This document shows positions 34,997 to 49,112 of a DNA stretch of 64,000 nucleotides, in pieces. The stretch comes from Adineta ricciae. Lineage: Eukaryota > Rotifera > Eurotatoria > Adinetida > Adinetidae. The stretch spans positions 248,001-312,000 of the forward strand of contig CAJNOJ010000017.1 in NCBI GenBank assembly GCA_905250025.1. The letters are read 5' to 3'. The translations under genes were made by a program, and so were the position numbers. Below the pieces are notes generated by a model that saw only the letters and a list, made by a program, of their open reading frames with translations, did no database searches and was not told where the DNA came from. How positions within the stretch are numbered: position 1 is the first letter of the stretch; the number at the start of each line of letters is the position of its first letter.

Positions 34997-35875
34997 TTAT
35001 TCTTCTTGAGATGTCGACGATTTCTGGTTAGAACTTCCAAGAAATCCTTCGTTAATTTTCCTCAATTCATCACGAGCAGTTTTGAATAGTGAACTTAATT
35101 CTTGTCCACCTGATGAAGATTTATCATAGACGAAACGCCGCACAGTATCGAACGAACTTGGAGATTGGTCCACGGTTGTTTGGCTTATTTGAGCCAAACT
35201 GTACGTCTCCCGCATCGACGGTGGCAATTGAGAACAATCGATTGTTTTCGATTTCACAAGCGATGAATTACCCATGGATTTCTAAATGAAGAATGTCAAG
35301 TCGAATATAGTGCAAATCAAAGTCAATACCATCGGCGGAACGATATCATCATCTTCATCATCAAGAGAATCATGTTGATTGTGCATTTCAATCACTGAAA
35401 ATAGAATGTCTATCTTTTGACACGAACAAGAATTGGAAGTGTTTTACCAGACGCATAAGCTTCAGGATACTTTTTATTCAATCGAGTTTTCAATACTCTA
35501 AAATAAATCATTATTTCCAATCGAAATGCGAATTTCATCGTACCTGATTCGCTGGAAAATCGAATCTAAATCTGTTTTCATTGTTACTAGCAATTGCGTA
35601 TGATTCGCATACTCTCTTGTCGCATCCAAATACCGCTTTGCCGAGATTCTATTAGTTCCTTCCAGAATTTCATTGGATTTATCTAACTGTTCCAACCTAA
35701 AAACATGCACAAGTACGAAAATACCAACTTCTCAAATGACATACAACGAGCTTTGAACATGAAGTAACCCGCTGACATCTTGTTTGTTAACTTCATTGAA
35801 AAAGAGATTCACAATTGATGAGGCAGCTGTTTCAGTCGGAGGAGAGGCAGGCGGTGAGTCAGGATCACTTTCCAT
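34997..35875 (-). CDS. KXD1: KxDL motif-containing protein, BORC/BLOC-type subunit (copy A)
   Basis: Exons 35748-35875, 35544-35696, 35448-35497, 35330-35394 and 34997-35281 splice in phase to 226 residues. An acidic N-terminus is followed by a coiled-coil with LEQLDKSNEILEGTNRIS, then HTQLLVTMKTDLDSIFQRIRVLKTRL. The K-x-D-L in MKTDLDSIF is the family motif. The tail after PEAYAS is Ser-rich and lineage-specific. KXD1 is a subunit of BORC, which links lysosomes to kinesin-driven movement, and relates to BLOC-1 (family knowledge). It lies head-to-head with ARFGEF across 1.1 kb. Confidence 0.88.
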
Positions 35876-36991
35876 TATTCATCAATGGAAAAAACAAAAG
35901 AATCTAAAATGCCGTGACGCAAAAGAAAATATGTGACAATATTGTGTTATTGACATTTTATTTTTATGACTAATATGACCAATGATGAATTAGACAAGGA
36001 AAGAAATGTGTTCGAACGTGGTTCATGACAAGAGCCAAAACAAAAGCGAGCATTTGTTATGGAAAATCGAGTAGTAAATACAAATAGTTTCCGACTCTAG
36101 AGCGTTCAATCATTCTCAGCTCGTTCCTTATTTGACAACTTGTTGAAAGGCGAATCACATAATTGAATTAAGTTATTAATAGATATTATTTAATAACTTA
36201 TTTCAATTGAAATAAATTGCGAAATAATTCTCCGATGAAATCTGGATGCTTTTTTTCTCCAATTCATTTTGGAAAAAAAACATCAGCGAATAAACGGCGG
36301 AACCTTGTACATTAGCGACCTCTATTGACGCGCTTCTCGGAAAATCAGAGACCGACTATAGTGCAGCGTCTGTCGAAAACAATGCGCTGTTGGATATGCA
36401 AGTTCTCGATTAGACGATGCACTCAGCAACATGAAGTATTTGAATCAATAAAGAAATTCCATCTAGATGTGAATTGATCCTACCTTATAGTTAGTATTAG
36501 AACATGCTTTGACGGAAGGCATTTCATTGAGAAAGCTTGTAAAAAACTGAAAGACTCCTGTTGAATGGCAAGCTTTTATGTAAAGCTACAAATCCTCCTC
36601 AGTTTACACGAGAACGCAACATTTCCTGCGTCATTCAAATATGAAAACAACGTACACATCCGTCCATTATATATAGTAAATATTGACGATGTGACTCTCT
36701 TTTCACTTCACTCAAATCATATATATACTAGTTTTTCCAACGAACATCCTCATCTGATCATTGGCTCCATCTACTAAATATCTCCTTTTCCTCTTCTTCT
36801 ATCAAACATCAATCAGATTGGTTGATAGTTTCCAGCTCTACAAAACATCCATACATCCATCCATCATATTTATATTTTTATTTGAAGATCACAAAAAATA
36901 TGTTTTCGAACATTTTCTTTAGATACTGCTGCCAATGATTCATTGCTAAGAGTCTCTGGCGTTTTGTCTTCTTTTTGCTTAGCTTTATTCA
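35876..36991. other. head-to-head spacer of KXD1 and ARFGEF (copy A)
   Basis: About 1.1 kb, presumably a two-way promoter region. A 70-codon frame (36565-36777) is shared with copy B but carries no family signal. Confidence 0.5.
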
Positions 36992-39900
36992 ATGTTAGAA
37001 AAACAAGTCAAAGACGAAAATCTCTCGACAAATAATCACAAAAATATGTTTCTTAAACGTGCATTGGAAAAAATACTAAACGAAAAAGATATAAAAAAAT
37101 CTCAATATCAACAACTAAAACGAGCTTGTGAAACAGCTTTAGCATCTGTCGCTAAAGACACGCAAACATCTCAGTAGGCTTCACACTTTGCCTTACATCA
37201 TCGATCATGCTTATCGGTTTCTCCTATAGAATCAATGAATCCTCGATTTTGCCCTCCACAAATCATCAGCTATTGAACGCTGAGCAATATTTTCTTCCAT
37301 TTGAGTTAGCATGTGCATCCAATCATCCACGAATGGTTGACACGTCATTAGATTGTCTTCAAGTAGATACGAATTGTCATCGTAACTCTCATTTCTCGCG
37401 ATATTTTTGCAGAAATTACTTCTCCATGGACATTTACTTGGCAGTGTTCCGGATCCGATCGACCCATCGAAGCTCTTAATCGATCGAATCGTTTCGACAA
37501 TATGCATGTGTTTTCGTGGTGTACAAACCGAAGAACAAGTCGAATTACAAATCATCAAAGTCAGTTTTTGTCAAGTTTTCGAATAACTCAACTGAATCTC
37601 CTTGATGTTTTAGGCATTGCTGACGATAATGACGTCTCAAACGATTGAAATTCATCAACGAAGCGTATTACAAATTATAAAAACATGTTTCAATATCTAC
37701 TTAACCAGTAGATCGAAGATCAATGAAGCAACAGCACAAGGATGTCTGTCGCAAATGCTAAATGGAATTTTTGCGAAGATGGAACAAAAGATGGTGAAAA
37801 ATTTCTTTCCAATCGCAAGGAAAACTTATCTTGTGAACCATTTTAGGTATTATTGAATGAATATCGACAACAATATGAACAAGATTCAACGGCTAATACA
37901 ATTACAAGTGATCGAGAAAATATTTTCACCGGTAAATACTTTCTCTTGATCGCCAAGATGAGTTTTTCCACGACTTACTTTTAGTGACCAAAGAAGTTCT
38001 TGATGAACTAGTAGAAAAAATCTGCTATGGTAAGACGAAATATGCATATACAGGAGAAAATAACGTTTTGATGTTGAATAGACGAAGCTACTCAAACGCA
38101 AAATACGCTGCTATCGACTAATGATATAATCGAAGATATGAGATCAACACAAGATGAAATCGACAATGGATTAACAAGAAATGGTTTAGGTAAAGTTTAT
38201 TATCGAACAGATTTTTCCTGTTTCTCTTCTCATTTATTGGTTAGCTAATTATGTATTGTCTGCTTCTTTGTATAGATTCTCAAACGAATGCTAATCAATC
38301 GTCGACCAAAATCACCATGTCAAACGCTCTATCCGCTGAAGAATTATCAGCCGATAACTATTTCAAAAACGCCTATTATGTCTTTCGCGCGCTGTGTAAA
38401 TTATCCGATCGGGATATAAAAGATAAGAGCAATACTGATCCGAGGTAATCGATGAATGCTGAATCACATTGGAATGACATCTCTTCATTGTTTAGAACTA
38501 ATTTGGATTTAAAATCTCGAATATTTTCGTTACGATTAATCATGCAAATCCTTCAAACATCAGGTCCAATATTTCGTTCATCGGAAGATTTTCTCTACGT
38601 GATTAAAACATACTTATGCGTGTCCTTATCAAGAAATGGTGTCTCCTCAATAACAGAACTGTTCGAAATGGCGTTGTTTAATTTCGTCGAACTATTAGAT
38701 AAATTCAAAGCACATCTGAAAATACAAATTGAGGTTTTATTTCGTGAAATATTTCTGACGATATTAGAAACTTCGACTAGTTCGTTCCGACATAAATGGC
38801 TCGTTATTCAAACCTTAGCAAAAATCTCTGCGGGTAACTTCGTTACTTCGAACAACCGATCATGTTTTGTCTCTTGTTCGTTCAGATGCTCAAATTATTG
38901 TGGATTTATTCATTAATTATGATTGTTCAATGCGTTCGGCGAACATCTTCGAACGTCTAGTTATTGTCCTTTCACGTGCAGCACAAGGAAGACAAGCAGT
39001 TGAACTAGGTCATTCATCTTTCTACACAAAACGTATGTGAATAACTGAAACTTTTTTGTTAATAGGTTGTAGTCCATCGGAAGAACATAATTTGAGAATG
39101 AAAGGTCTCGAATGCCTTGTTTCCATACTGAGATGTATGGTTGAATGGAGTCAAGACTTGTATGTCAACCCGCATTTACAAAGCAACTTAGGTTTGTTAA
39201 ATTGATTTGTTGTGCTTCATAATATGGCTGTTTTTTAAGGACCCGATTCAAAACCATTGCATGAGTACCATTACGATCAAGACAGCAATCGCTTATCAGC
39301 AGGTTACAATGGTAACGGTATGCGCCGTGCGGATTCGAACGGTTCGATAAATTCGTCTCATTCGACTAATGGTCTTTCATCGGACACATCCAAAAACGCT
39401 AATGATTTTGAAATAGTTCGTCAACGAAAGGAATTATTTGAAAAAGGAATTGATTTATTTAATCAAAAACCGAAGAAAGGCCTAGAATTTCTTTGTGAAA
39501 AAAACCTCATCAACCGCGAACCAGAAAATGTTGCTCAATTTTTTCATTCGTATCAAGATGTCTTAGACAAAACACTAATCGGTGATTGTTTGGGAAATGA
39601 GGATAATTATCATAAGCAAATTATGTATGCATATGTCGATCAACTGGATTTTACTAATATGGAATTTTTGGCTGCATTAAGACAATTTCTCTCAGGCTTT
39701 CGACTACCAGGTGAAGCACAAAAGATTGATAGATTGATGGAAAAATTCGCAGCTAGATTTTGTGAATGCAATACAAAGTACGTGTCGAAGTTTTGTTTGT
39801 TGAACATCGACGTGCATCAATGGTTCTGTTTAGTTTGGAAATATTCGCCAGTGCGGACACTGCGTACGTTCTCGCGTACTCTGTTATTATGTTAACGACA

Positions 39901-42900
39901 GATTTACATAGCAAAAACGTAAGAAAACATGCGATGTGTTTGGGAAAATGGTTTGTTTGATTTCGAAATTTAGGTGAAGAAGAAAATGACGAAGGAACAA
40001 TATGTAAAAATGAATCGGGGAATAAATGATAGCCGGGATTTACCGGAAGAATTTCTCTCGAAAATTTATGATGAAATTGAAAATGAAGAAATTAAACTGA
40101 AAGTAACAACAATACGACGCGGTGCAAATGTAGCTGGTGCAGGTGGAACAAAAGAAAGTTAGTGTGTGATTTTGCGAAGAAATTTTTGTATCTTATTCTC
40201 TCTCCAGATATAACAAGTGATAAACAACGTGAATTGCTATTCGATATGCAAATGCGCGATGTCGAAACTCTAGCACGTGATCTGATGTCTAATGCTGGAA
40301 CGATCCGAGAAGAATTTACCACTGCTAAACACCTCGAACATGTTCGACCGATGTTTCAAGTAATTCAGAATGAATTGACAAGGAGAAATCGACCATACCT
40401 TTTTGTTCGGTAGAAAGCCTGGTCACCCTGTCTAGCAGCATTTAGTGTCGGATTACAAGATAGTGATCATATCGATCTCGCTCATCTATGCTTAACTGGC
40501 CTCAGCTATTCTATCCGTATTGCCTGCATTTTTCGTATGGAGGTTTGTGTTACTGAGGAAAAATTTCGTCTGACTACGTCTTATCGTATCGTTGTTTGAA
40601 TAGCTTGAACGAAATGCATTTATCCAGGCTTTATCCAGATTTACATTGCTGATGGCTACATCTCAAGTTCTGGAAATCAAAGCAAAGAATGTCGAATGTC
40701 TAAAAACATTAATATCAGTTGCACAAAGTGATGGAAACTATCTTGGCGAAGCTTGGTATGACGTAAGTAGACGAGAAAAGATACTGGCATGAAAATACTT
40801 TCTGTGCATAGATTCTAAAATGCATCAGCCAATTGGAATTAGCACAACTATTCGGTATCAATGCAAATAGAGCTAGATTGAGCGTATCAAATCATCATCA
40901 TCCTTATAATAATTTACCATTAAATAGTACATCTAACACATTCAGTCTTCCTTTCGATAATCTCTTTAATCCTGACAAAGGTTCGTAGAAAAAAATATCT
41001 TGAAGCTGTACTGTGAAAGTCTATTTTGGGATGTAGCTCAAACAGCTAAACGTATGCAATCAGCACAAGACCAAATTCATGAAACAAGCTCTCAAAGTAT
41101 CGTTGTTTCTGTCGATCGAATTTTCTCTGGTTCAGCACGACTTGATGGTGATGCAATCGGTACTGAATTTCGTTTTCTCCACCCATTAACTCTGTGTTTC
41201 CTTTCGATCTAGTGGCATTTGTTCGTAGTTTATGCCATGTATCAATGGATGAGTTACATGGTAATCCACCACGAATGTTTAGCTTATTGAAAGTAGTTGA
41301 AATATCCTATTACAACATGGGTCGTATTCGTCTTCAATGGTCACGTATTTGGGAGATCATAGGTGAACATTTTAATAAGGTCAGAGATAATTTTTGGATG
41401 AGATTTTTATGGGTGTTAGCGTATTCTCTATTTAGGCAGCATGCAATTCATTGCAAGATGTAGCCTTCTTCGCTGTTGATTCATTGAGGCAATTGTCGAT
41501 GAAATTTCTTGAAAAAGGCGAATTTCCAAACTTTCGCTTTCAAAAAGACTTTCTTCGGCCGTTCGAAGTCATTATGAAAAAAAACTCGTACGTAGATCAA
41601 CTTCCATCATCATAAAGCGTTTCCAACTTGTGACTTCTCGTGAAATAGATCATCAACTATACGCGATATGGTTGTTCGCTGTGTGACACATTTCGTTGAT
41701 TCTCAAGCCGCGAATATCCGCTCTGGTTGGAAGAACATCTTCAGTGTTTTCCAAATGGCTGCTGCCGATACCGATGCTCAAATTGTTGAACTAGCATTTC
41801 AAACCTGTACACATATTGTTGGTAAGACGAAGCTCCGTGCACACTGAACGATCTCACTTTTGAGATATGAAATTATTTTGAAAGAATTCTTTTTAGGTAA
41901 AGTTTTCGATCGACAATTTCCATCGATACTCGATAGTTTCCAAGATGCTGTAAAATGTCTATCAGAATTCGCATGCAATGCAGCATTTCCTGATACATCC
42001 ATGGAAGCTATTCGATTAATACGACAATGCGCGAGATATGTTGCCGAAAGGCCACAAGTAAACATTCATTGTTTTTCTTTACAGACAATTGTAAGGACAA
42101 TCTGCATGATGTGAATAGATTTTTCGGGATCACGCAGGAGAAGATTTAATCAATGTACCGGAAGAAGATCGCGTTTGGGTCAAAGGATGGTTTCCTGTGC
42201 TTTTTGAATTATCGTGTGTTATTAATCGATGTAAACTCGACGTTAGAACAAGGTCAGTTCAAAGAATAGTCGTAATACAACACTTAACATTTGCTTTTGT
42301 CTAGAGCATTGACGGTTATGTTCGAAATAATGAAGAGCTATGGTGGAACATTCAGTCAAAACTGGTGGAGAGAATTATTCAATGTTGTCTTTCGAATATT
42401 TGACAATATGAAATTACCTGATTCACAAACTGAAGTACGATATCTATTCAATTGTCTTCACTTTGGAATTTCTGCATTGTTTTCCGATAGAAAAATGAAT
42501 GGATGACAACGACATGCAACCATGCTCTATATGCTATCGTTGATGTCTTCACGCAATTCTATGATGATATATCTGAGGCTCTTGTTAGTGATCTTTACTG
42601 TCAGTTGAAACGGTGTGTTAATCAAGATAATGAGATCTTAGCGAAATCAGGAATGAACTGCTTGGAAAATTTTGTTATTGCTTGCGGACAACGTTTTACT
42701 CCGCATGTTTGGAAACAGACATGCGCTTGTATCTTAGAAATTCTTCATTCAACTTTACCTGAAAAGTAAGATAACTACTCTTCCACGAGATCAACTAGTA
42801 CTAACACTTGATTTTGCAGTCTTTTCACATGGCGACCTGATGGAGGATCGTTTAGTATGGCAACAAGCAATGAAGCGAATGTAAAGACATGTTTGTCTTG

Positions 42901-44329
42901 TTCGTCGGAAAAGTTTACCATTGTTGTCTATCGTTCTAGTCACTCGAGCATACAGACAGTTCATTAGATCATGCTGCCGCAGAATCGGCTGCAAGCCAAC
43001 ATCAGCGCATGGCACGAGCTGGCAGTCTCGCGAGTGTAAATAGTGGAACATCGAATCAGCAAGAATCCAATGCTGCGAATCGGCAATCGCCTGCAAATAG
43101 TTTCGATCATTCAAGTAGGAAAACGGATATAGATTGTATCGATGAAGACAATCTATTTCTACTAGAAACGCGGATCAACTATCGTGTTTTTCACACCATC
43201 ACCATTAAATGTGTTGTACAATTGGAACTAATTCAAGCTATTGACAACATCATTTTCTATCCATCGACAAGTAAAAAGGAAGATTCACAACATATTGCTA
43301 TTGCACACGTAAGTTATGCTAATATGATTGTTTTTTCATTGTTCTACTAATAATTAACATATCAATCTAGAAATTAACTTGGTTTCAAACTAAGGTATAA
43401 TAAGAAAACAAAATTGGGGCGAAATCATGGTCTTTCCTATTTGTCAAGTCTTTTTTGTGCATGTTTGCTCTTTTCAAATTTAATGAAAACACGTTTTTCT
43501 TCGAGCGACAGATCTGTTAACAAATTTTCTCTTTCCATTGCAGGCACTAGCAAATTCAACGTCAGGACAACAAAATTTGACATACTTATTCCCGCCAGAT
43601 GAGTTACCTAATGACCAAGGAATGTACAATCATATCAGTCTAGATCAATTGCTACTTCTTGTTGATTGTCTCGTCGAATCACATACATTTGCGCGTACAT
43701 TCAATTCCAATCATGAACAAAGAAATCTTCTGTGGAAAGCGGGTAAGATAAGAAGAAATGTCATCGAAAGAACGGCTTTGAAGACATACTTATACTTGTT
43801 TTAGGATATCGCGGAGAAGCTAAACCAAATCTCTTGTCGCAAGAAACGCGGAGTATTGCATGTGCATTTCGAATTCTTTTTCGATTATATTCAGATACAA
43901 AACGAAATGACTCATCAGATACAATCAAACGACGGATTCTGAAGTAAAGAAACACTTAAGTGCCAAGTTCTAATTATAACTTGGTTTATTCTTACAGATT
44001 GGCACGTGATGGTTTGGAATATTATGTTGCATTAACATCTGAGAGTCACCGTGGTGCATGGTCAAGTGTACTTATTCTTATCTATACTAAATTGCTTAGA
44101 TTACAAGAAGAACAAGTAAATATCTCTTAAAATACAACAAAACGACTCTTCACAATTGCGTTCTTTTCCTATTTAGTTCAAAGACTTTGCCTCAGAAATC
44201 TATCCATTCGCAGCTGAAACGGTCGTATTCGACTTAAAACCTGAACTACGTTTTATTTTACGAGAATTTCTTCTTCGCGTCGGTCGTGTATTTAATGTGA
44301 ACAATACACAAACTAATTCCAATCCATAA
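36992..44329 (+). CDS. ARFGEF: brefeldin A-inhibited ARF guanine-nucleotide exchange factor, BIG1/2 type (copy A)
   Basis: Thirty-two exons give 1801 residues (human BIG1/2 about 1785-1850). Exon starts: 36992, 37230, 37413, 37614, 37847, 37985, 38082, 38276, 38496, 38886, 39066, 39240, 39834, 39974, 40208, 40414, 40604, 40812, 41037, 41213, 41436, 41649, 41897, 42119, 42305, 42491, 42820, 42940, 43544, 43805, 43998, 44177. Phases all agree. [46 protein letters not shown]. Sec7 (about 600-795, exons 12-14): [12 protein letters not shown] with the catalytic glutamate at about 704. HDS regions: [14 protein letters not shown] block, [33 protein letters not shown]. The protein loads GTP onto ARF1/3 at the trans-Golgi and recruits AP-1/GGA coats (family knowledge). 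Confidence 0.96.
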
Positions 44330-44784
44330 GATCTTCCCATTCCTTCTTCTCTTTCCCTCTCCGAATTCAATCTGTTCACACCAAATACATTCCACATTCA
44401 ATTATCTCACTGTGCGAATTTCAATCTTACGATTGCTCTTATCCTTTTTTTTTCTTGTTGTACTTGTTGTTTTTTCTTCATCTCCAGAACACAGTGATCA
44501 TTATTTCTACACTTATTTTTCTTTGTTTGTTTTATCTTTATCTCGGACATGTTTAAACGCTTTTATTCGCTCTAGGTAAAACAAAAGTTGTTCATCAAAC
44601 AGACCCTCTTCATTTTCTACACCCGCACGTATTCAGTGGACAATTTCTTCGAAGAGAATATCCTGTCGGAGAGACTAAACAAATAAATACTCGTGCGGGC
44701 GTGTAATATTTATGAGTTGTTATTGCTGGAATAAATCAGACAACTGTATACTAAACAATTCGTTTTCATTTTCATCTGTAGATC
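44330..44784. other. spacer ARFGEF-OXCT (copy A)
   Basis: A 455-bp same-strand spacer holding the ARFGEF 3' UTR and OXCT promoter. No other gene is seen. Confidence 0.5.
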
Positions 44785-46998
44785 ATGTTGACACGGTTAA
44801 CATCTTCGATTCTTCGGTCAACATCACAATCGGTATGCTCGGTTCTTCATCTGATGAACAGAGAGGTTGATGACATATTGTTTTAGTATTGCATACGGAA
44901 CTTTTCGAAGACAACAGTCTTATTTAATCCAAAGAAGATTTTTGAGGATGCTCATGAAGTTCTGCAAGATATCCCACACGGAGCGACACTACTCGTCGGA
45001 GGTGATTGAACCTTTGCTGATTGCTTGCGACAAGACTGAAGAATTTACGTTTGTAGGATTTGGATTGTGTGGCATACCGGAAAATCTAATAAAAGCACTA
45101 TTGAAAACTGGTCAAAAAGATCTAATTATTGTTTCGAATAATTGTGGTGTGGATGACTTTGGACTTGGTTTACTATTAAAAACTAAGCAGGTAAAAACAT
45201 GCTAGTCATGATAATTCTTATCTCGGTCGTCGTTTTCTTGAATTATCTATCAAGATCAAACGCATGATTTCATCCTATGTCGGCGAAAACGCAGAATTCG
45301 AACGACAATATCTAAGTGAGTTTTCGTGTGAATATCACCTTTGATTATTTCGATTCCTGTTCTGTTGCTAGACGGTGAACTTGAAGTTGAATTAACACCA
45401 CAAGTGTGTAGTAATGCTTTCTTCTCTCTCATCTACACAATCATATGTTTTTAGGGAACTTTAGCCGAAAAGATCCGTGCCGGTGGTGCTGGCATTCCAG
45501 CATTTTTTACTCCGACCGGTTTTGGTACATTAATTCAACAAGGCGGTGCGCCAATCAAATATTGTCGAAACTCGAAAAAGCCACTCATCGAAAGTCCAAT
45601 GAAAGAAGTAATCCATTGATAATCTAATTAGCATAAATATCTAAGATATTGTCATCAAACTAGATCCGTGTTTACAATAATCGTAACTACGTCTTAGAAG
45701 AATCGATTGTTGGCGATTATGCTTTGGTAAAAGCTTGGAAAGCCGATCGTCTAGGAAACCTTATATTCCAGTAAGTGTCAATGGTGACATACTCGAATAA
45801 TATTTCCGATTTGTTAGGAAATCTGCGCGTAATTTTAATGCGCCGATGTGCAAAGCAGCAAAATGTACGATTGCTGAAGTTGAAGAAATTGTTGAAGTTG
45901 GAGAACTGAAACCAGATGAAATTCACATACCGAACATATTTGTCCATCGTATCATCGTAGGAAAAGATCATGAAAAGCGCATCGAAGTAATCGATTTCGT
46001 CTCAAAACGAAATATAAAAATCATCTTTTGGTTGTAGCGACGAACTGTACGTAAACGTGATAGCACATCAGCTAGTGCGCAACCTGCTGGTTCAAAGAAG
46101 AAGAAAGATGATGCAGCGAGAGAACGCATCATTCGTCGAGCTGCCTTAGAATTTACCGACGGAATGTACGCTAATTTAGGCATAGGTAACTACATCGATA
46201 TCGAACTATGCCAATACGTTAAATCACTTTGCAGGTATTCCAATGTTGGCTTCAAACTATATTCCCGATGGTTTGACCGTACATCTTCAAAGCGAAAATG
46301 GTATTCTAGGTTTGGTAAGATGCTCAAAAGCATTTTCTGTTCGTCTTTATTCGTTTACTTCAGGGTCCGTTTCCATACGAAGGCGAAGAAGATCCCGATC
46401 TAATCAATGCTGGCAAAGAAACAGTAACTGTTCTCCCTGGTGCTTCATTCTTCTCAAGTGATGATTCATTTGCCATGATTCGTGGCGGTCATATTGATCT
46501 AACTATGCTTGGCGCAATGCAAGTCTCCCAATATGGTGATTTAGCCAATTGGATGATTCCTGGTAAACTAATCAAGGGTATGGGTGGTGCAATGGATTTA
46601 GTTGGCAGTGGCCGAACTAAAGTTGTTGTTACAATGGAACATAACGCCAAGGTAATAAACGGGAAAATCATATTGATCAAGTTCGTTTGCTTTCTATTTC
46701 TCTCAGGATGGTTCATCGAAAATTCTTCCATCATGCTCATTACCATTAACAGGCAAAGGAGTCGTTGATATAATCATTACAGAGAAGTGTGTCTTCCATG
46801 TCGATACAGAAAAAGGACTGACACTGACGGAAATTGCTGAGGGATATAGCAAAGAGGATATTATAAAATGCACTGGCTGTCCAATAAATGTAATGAGAAA
46901 ATTGTCTGTGATTATTCTTTTCTTAACTGAATTTTTTTCTCTTGCAGATTGCAGAAGATCTTAAACCAATGCAACAAGTACAAATTAAACAAAAGTAG
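44785..46998 (+). CDS. OXCT1: succinyl-CoA:3-ketoacid CoA transferase, mitochondrial (copy A)
   Basis: Thirteen exons (44785-44832, 44887-45001, 45057-45190, 45255-45315, 45372-45403, 45455-45607, 45664-45770, 45818-45986, 46038-46185, 46235-46314, 46364-46651, 46707-46889, 46948-46998) give 522 residues, as in animals (about 520). The N-terminus [16 protein letters not shown] is Ser/Arg-rich, fitting mitochondrial import. Family I half: [50 protein letters not shown] linker rich in Lys follows. Family II half: [21 protein letters not shown] with the CoA-thioester glutamate at about residue 343, [19 protein letters not shown]. The enzyme activates acetoacetate with succinyl-CoA in ketone-body use. 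Confidence 0.95.
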
Positions 46999-48742
46999 AC
47001 ATGAACAGTGATTTTGCTTTTTTCCCTGAGAGTAAAGCATGCCAATGAGCGTCCTTTAGTGTTACTCAAAAATATAGTTAGTGTGATTTTAAGAATAAAC
47101 CTTTTCGTACTCATATTGAAGACTGTCGGAGAGTTTAATGCTAGCTTTGGTAACACAATACTTTCCATCTCTTTGATTTTACTTGAATAATGAACTTTCA
47201 GAAGTGATTTGTTTATCATCAACGAGAAATCATTGCAATGCGAAATTTACCTTTGAATGTCATTATTGCATGAAATCTCTTCGGTAGAAATCCGAACTGC
47301 ACACTTTTCGTTTCTGTTACAACCAATCAACATGCAACATGCTTGGTTAGAATTGATTCTACACAAAAATAGATAAAACAGATGTTCAATCTGATAAATC
47401 ACCATGTAAATGATGCGTGGCCGCAAAAATGTAGTGGTCAGACAAGCAACTTGAATGTTTATCATTATAAAAGAACAAGTTCACTCGTCTCAGATTTCAT
47501 TTTTGGTATGAAGAAGAAAGAAACGTTCGGGATATTTCAAATGAATTTATCTACATCACTCAGCCAATCATCAAAGATACTTCTCAAAAGAAAAGCTTGT
47601 CACCAATCGCGCATGTCACATTAGCATTCTTTTTATTTGATATTATATATTTATGTTTAATGCTTCTTGTCGCATCTTGATCGAATGGGAATGCGTAAAC
47701 GACAACGACAAGCATCTCTAATTTTGCCATTTGTCCAACAGCTGTCGCCGATAGAGGCAGAAGAAGAAAGCAAATTTGCTTTTTTGAAATTTGAGAAGAG
47801 TTATGCGTCTTTCAAAATCTACATGCGTATGTTGACATGTATGAGAAAACGACAAGAGTGTGTTGTCGTTTACGCACATTGATCGTTCTTTACAGAAAAC
47901 GTTGCCATGATCAACTGACTAGAGCACTGACTCTTGATGATGATGATCGACAAGAATGTTCTTTATATACCATCCCAAATATGTATGTGTACACACATAG
48001 AGCACAGCTGTTTACTGTCAATTATCTTCTTTCAGTACGATAGTGTATGTTGTATATATGATGATCGGTGCATATGCATACATACACATAACGATATCAA
48101 GAGGAATAAAAGACAGGGAAACAGAGAGAAAGAAAGAAATATCAATGTGATATTACTGCCATTATAGTTATAATGTGCAGTCGTTGGATCCACTTGTTTC
48201 ATGACAAGCAAGCATGATGTAAAGAAAAAGAAGAATTTCTTCTCTCTCTCTCTTTTGTCTCGACATCGATTGGCTCATATTTGTCATTAGATATGAATGT
48301 CGCCTATCGTTCAACACTGACTGGAAATTTGTCGTCGGAGAGAGAAAGAGAAAAAAAAATGATTCGGAGCAAATCATCTTTTTTCCTTTAGCCAAATAAC
48401 AATAACAATATGTACGTAGACGAAGAGAGAAAAAAAGAAAAAATCGACAGCAAAAGAGCGAGAGAAAATTATTGTCGGCACCACTACGAAAATTACCGCT
48501 GAGAGAGAAAGAGGGAGAGAGAGAGAGTATCGTTCGTATACACTCTCACAGTTCTCCACTTAATCCATCAAGTCGACCGAGAAAGAGAGAAATAGGGCTG
48601 ATCATCATAACTGAATGTGTATGTTGTTGTTGTAATGCGATTAAAAACTCGATCCTATTTCCCTATCGAACATGATGAGTATCAATAGAAGAAATCGAAG
48701 ACGATATAGACTCATACATACATATATATATTTAATTGAGTA
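46999..48742. other. downstream of OXCT copy A, up to the N join
   Basis: About 1.7 kb with CT/GA tracts and no gene recognised. It has no counterpart in the window because copy B is cut by the window end at the OXCT last exon. Confidence 0.5.
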
Positions 48743-48743
48743 N
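48743..48743. other. single-N join at left edge of copy B
   Basis: One N followed at once by sequence homologous to 31699 onward. This exact coincidence marks a contig boundary. Confidence 0.92.
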
Positions 48744-49112
48744 GTTAATCGTGTAAATCAATAAATATTGCAAGTAAGAGAGACTAGGCACACTTTTCTC
48801 CGTTTTCAAGGCAGTTTATCAATGAAATAAAAGATATAAATGTGTCCTTGATTGACAATAAAACGTTCGTTTTCTTCTTTACACGATTTCTTCAATTGTT
48901 ACAATCGAAATCGAAATATAATCTTTTTCACAATAATGAACACACGTTTAGAACAATAAAAATAAAGCAAACATTCATCTCTGAACATACACACATGTTT
49001 CTTGTCATCTGAGACGTGCCTTGATCGAATCTCATCAGTGACAAGATTCAAACAAGACAAAAATACTTGATTTTGAAGACCGAAAAAGAAACTCGAAAGG
49101 AATTCGTTGATT
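48744..49112. other. 3' flank of membrane gene (copy B)
   Basis: 369 bp matching 31699-32067. No gene was seen. Confidence 0.5.

Larger units (their letters stand above)
31699..46977. repeat. 15.3-kb duplicated block, copy A
   Basis: Collinear and same-orientation homologue of 48744-64000, carrying the same five genes with the same exon structure. The coordinate offset drifts from 17045 at the left end to 17023 at the right end, so small indels sum to 22 bp. Differences are scattered substitutions, denser in introns and spacers, and short indels in simple repeats (for example 12 bp missing in copy B near 50200). Confidence 0.95.

Noticed and set aside
36565-36777. 70-codon plus-strand frame before ARFGEF, also present in copy B (53599-53808)
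   Set aside because: It is shared only because the whole block is duplicated. It has no domain signal, its end is altered by indels between the copies, and it lies where the two-way promoter should be.
47667-47882. 71-codon frame downstream of OXCT copy A
   Set aside because: Basic, low-information peptide in a region with no splice or family signal.
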